Part shown: one piece after another, positions 4,133-5,655 of the stretch | Numbering within the stretch: position 1 is the stretch's first letter | Layout of the letters: the number at the start of each line of letters is the position of its first letter | Source of the DNA: Elusimicrobiota bacterium | GTDB lineage: Bacteria > Elusimicrobiota > Elusimicrobia > FEN-1173 | Assembly: GCA_016207625.1 (NCBI GenBank) | Contig: JACQPF010000290.1 | Location: 1 to 5,655 of the forward strand | Length of the DNA stretch: 5,655 bases | Direction: 5' to 3' | Translations under genes and position numbers: made by a program | Notes under the pieces: generated by a model | The model's input: the letters and a program-made list of their open reading frames with translations, nothing else | Told to the model about the DNA's origin: nothing | Databases searched by the model: none

Positions 4133-5655
4133 ATGATCCTCCGAGAACGCCAGAAAGTTTTCGTTGAGAAATGCCTCAAGGCCCTTGAGGCACACCGCAA
4201 CACCTTGGGCGTTGCCCCTACGGGCGGGGGGAAAACGCTCATGCTCTCCGCCGTGACGGGCCGGATTCTTCAGGACCAGGGCGGGAAAGCCTGCCTCCTG
4301 GCCCACCGGGACGAACTCACGGCCCAAAACGTCGGGAAATTTCTCAAGATCAATCCCCACGTCAACGTTTCCATCGTGGATTCGCGCACGAAGTCCTGGA
4401 CGGGCGAGGCTGTTTTCGCCATGGTCCAGACCTTGGCGCGAGAAAACAACTTGGCCGGGATGCCGCCCGTGGACCTTCTGGTGATCGATGAGGCCCATCA
4501 CGCTCAGGCGCCCATCTATCGGCGCGTGATCGACGCCGCCAAAATCAAAAACCCTTTGGTGAAAATCTTCGGCGTCACCGCGACGCCCAATCGGGGAGAC
4601 GGCCAGGGCCTGCGGGACATCTTCGACAACTGCGCGGACCAAATCACCCTGGGGGAGATGATCGCGGCGGGGTATTTGGTCAAACCCCGGACCTTCGTCA
4701 TTAACCTGGGCGTCCAGGAAGAACTGAAGCGCGTCCGGCGACTGGCGTCGGAATTTGACATGGACGAGGTGGCCCAGATCATGGACCAGCGGCCTTTGAC
4801 GGAGGTTGTGATCCGCCATTGGCGGGAAAAAGCTGGGGACCGCCGCACCGTGGTTTTTTGCTCCACGGTGGCCCACGCCGAGCACGTGACCCAGGCTTTC
4901 CGGGAAGCGGCCGTGGCCACGGATCTTGTGACAGGACAAACCCCGGAGGATGAGCGGGCAGCCATCTTCCGCCGGCTGGACACAGGGCAAACCCAAGTTC
5001 TTGTGAACGTGGCCGTGGCCACCGAGGGCTGGGATTGCCCGCCCATCTCCTGCGTGGTCCTCCTCCGGCCTTGCTCGTATAAGTCCACCATGATCCAAAT
5101 GATCGGCCGGGGCCTTCGGAAGCCCGACCCCGAGCAATACCCGGGCGTGGTCAAGATCGACTGCGTGGTGTTGGACTTCGGCACCTCGGCCCTGACTCAC
5201 GGCTCCTTGGAACAGGACGTGAACCTGGACGGCCGCGTGCCGGACGTGCCAGACGGATCGGCGCCCACCAAGGAATGCCCGGGCTGCGGGGCCACCGTCC
5301 CTGCGGCCACCCAAGAATGCCCCTTTTGCGGATACGTGGTGCCGGACAAAGAAAGAGTCAAGGCCAAGCTTGAAGAGTTCGCCATGACAGAGATTGACCT
5401 TTTAAAACGGTCGGCCTTCAAGTGGTGCGACGTGAACGAAGACGGGGCAGGTCTGGTGGCGGCCGGCTTCAACGCCTGGGGCGGTGTGTTCAAGGTCAAT
5501 GGACATTGGTGCGCCGTGGGAGGTTTCCAGGGCGAGGCCGTCAAACTCATGGCCGTAGGGGACCGCGCGGCCTGCCTCGCCTCCGCGGACGACTGGCTGA
5601 ATTTGAATGAGACCGAGGAGGCGGCCCACAAGTCCCGCCGGTGGCTGAGCCAGCC
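4133..5655 (+). CDS. SF2 DEAD/DEAH-type helicase with zinc ribbon, RadD-like, 3' end cut off
   Basis: 507 complete codons are open to the window edge with no stop. Helicase motifs appear in order: LRERQ near the N-terminus (Q-like), motif I APTGGGKT (28-35), Ia LLAHRDEL (55-62), II DEAH (119-122), III TATP (149-152), IV VVFCSTVAHAE (240-250), V VNVAVATEGWD (291-301) and VI QMIGRGLRK (322-330). A zinc ribbon follows (C382, C385, C396, C399), then a C-terminal phage-type region containing FKWCDVN and DDWLN. Helicase core plus zinc ribbon resembles E. coli RadD (YejH), an SF2 protein in DNA repair; many phages encode relatives in replication modules. TGA at 4112-4114 closes the frame upstream, so ATG 4133 is the only usual start, yet I see no SD before it (ACCTACATCTCC). 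A perfect hairpin lies just upstream. The likely role is ATP-driven unwinding or fork remodelling. Confidence 0.88.
   Translation, partial: MILRERQKVFVEKCLKALEAHRNTLGVAPTGGGKTLMLSAVTGRILQDQGGKACLLAHRDELTAQNVGKFLKINPHVNVSIVDSRTKSWTGEAVFAMVQTLARENNLAGMPPVDLLVIDEAHHAQAPIYRRVIDAAKIKNPLVKIFGVTATPNRGDGQGLRDIFDNCADQITLGEMIAAGYLVKPRTFVINLGVQEELKRVRRLASEFDMDEVAQIMDQRPLTEVVIRHWREKAGDRRTVVFCSTVAHAEHVTQAFREAAVATDLVTGQTPEDERAAIFRRLDTGQTQVLVNVAVATEGWDCPPISCVVLLRPCSYKSTMIQMIGRGLRKPDPEQYPGVVKIDCVVLDFGTSALTHGSLEQDVNLDGRVPDVPDGSAPTKECPGCGATVPAATQECPFCGYVVPDKERVKAKLEEFAMTEIDLLKRSAFKWCDVNEDGAGLVAAGFNAWGGVFKVNGHWCAVGGFQGEAVKLMAVGDRAACLASADDWLNLNETEEAAHKSRRWLSQ

Noticed and set aside
3788..5314. Long open frame on the minus strand (508 codons)
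   Set aside because: It runs antisense to the DUF669-like and helicase genes, whose + strand translations show complete family motifs. The antisense protein is low in recognisable motifs and results from high GC.
1..5655. CRISPR array, tRNA, rRNA or insertion sequence
   Set aside because: No regularly spaced repeat series, no tRNA cloverleaf or rRNA segment, and no transposase or terminal inverted repeats were seen.

Overview
This 5.66 kb window looks like the early or replication region of a bacterial double-stranded DNA phage or prophage. All supported genes lie on the + strand, are tightly packed and have bacterial Shine-Dalgarno (SD) sites; two overlap as ATGA or nearly abut. The second half carries a phage DNA replication/recombination set. 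The host cannot be named from the sequence. Moderately high GC and the SD sites fit many Gram-negative or environmental lineages.

Layout. Positions 1-382 hold no convincing gene, only short repeats and small stem-loops, and end in a promoter-like element just before the first gene. Then come a small cysteine-pair (zinc-finger-like) protein (383-646) and a diverged sigma-70/ECF-like protein (738-1538). Next is a small unknown protein (1601-1873), directly followed in the same frame, past an amber codon, by the end of a helix-turn-helix domain (1874-1963). The recombination block follows: a PD-(D/E)XK (RecB/Cas4-type) exonuclease (1960-2799), a Sak4-like RecA-fold ATPase (2835-3563), a DUF669-like putative ssDNA-binding protein with an SSB-type acidic tail (3589-4062), a perfect 16-bp hairpin (4068-4106), and a RadD-like SF2 helicase with a zinc ribbon that runs off the right edge (4133 to 5655).

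How the genes may work together. The nuclease would resect DNA ends, the DUF669-like protein would coat the single strands, the Sak4-like ATPase would promote annealing or strand pairing, and the helicase would unwind or remodel forks. This is a self-contained phage recombination and replication module.

The least expected signal is regulatory. A two-block element (11 nt, 13 variable nt, 14 nt) occurs exactly twice, at 323-360 and 1541-1578, each time starting exactly 60 bp before a start codon (383 and 1601). The sigma-like gene lies between the copies. I infer that the element may be a phage-specific promoter, possibly read by that sigma-like protein. The interrupted helix-turn-helix frame and the strong hairpin before the helicase are the next most notable points.
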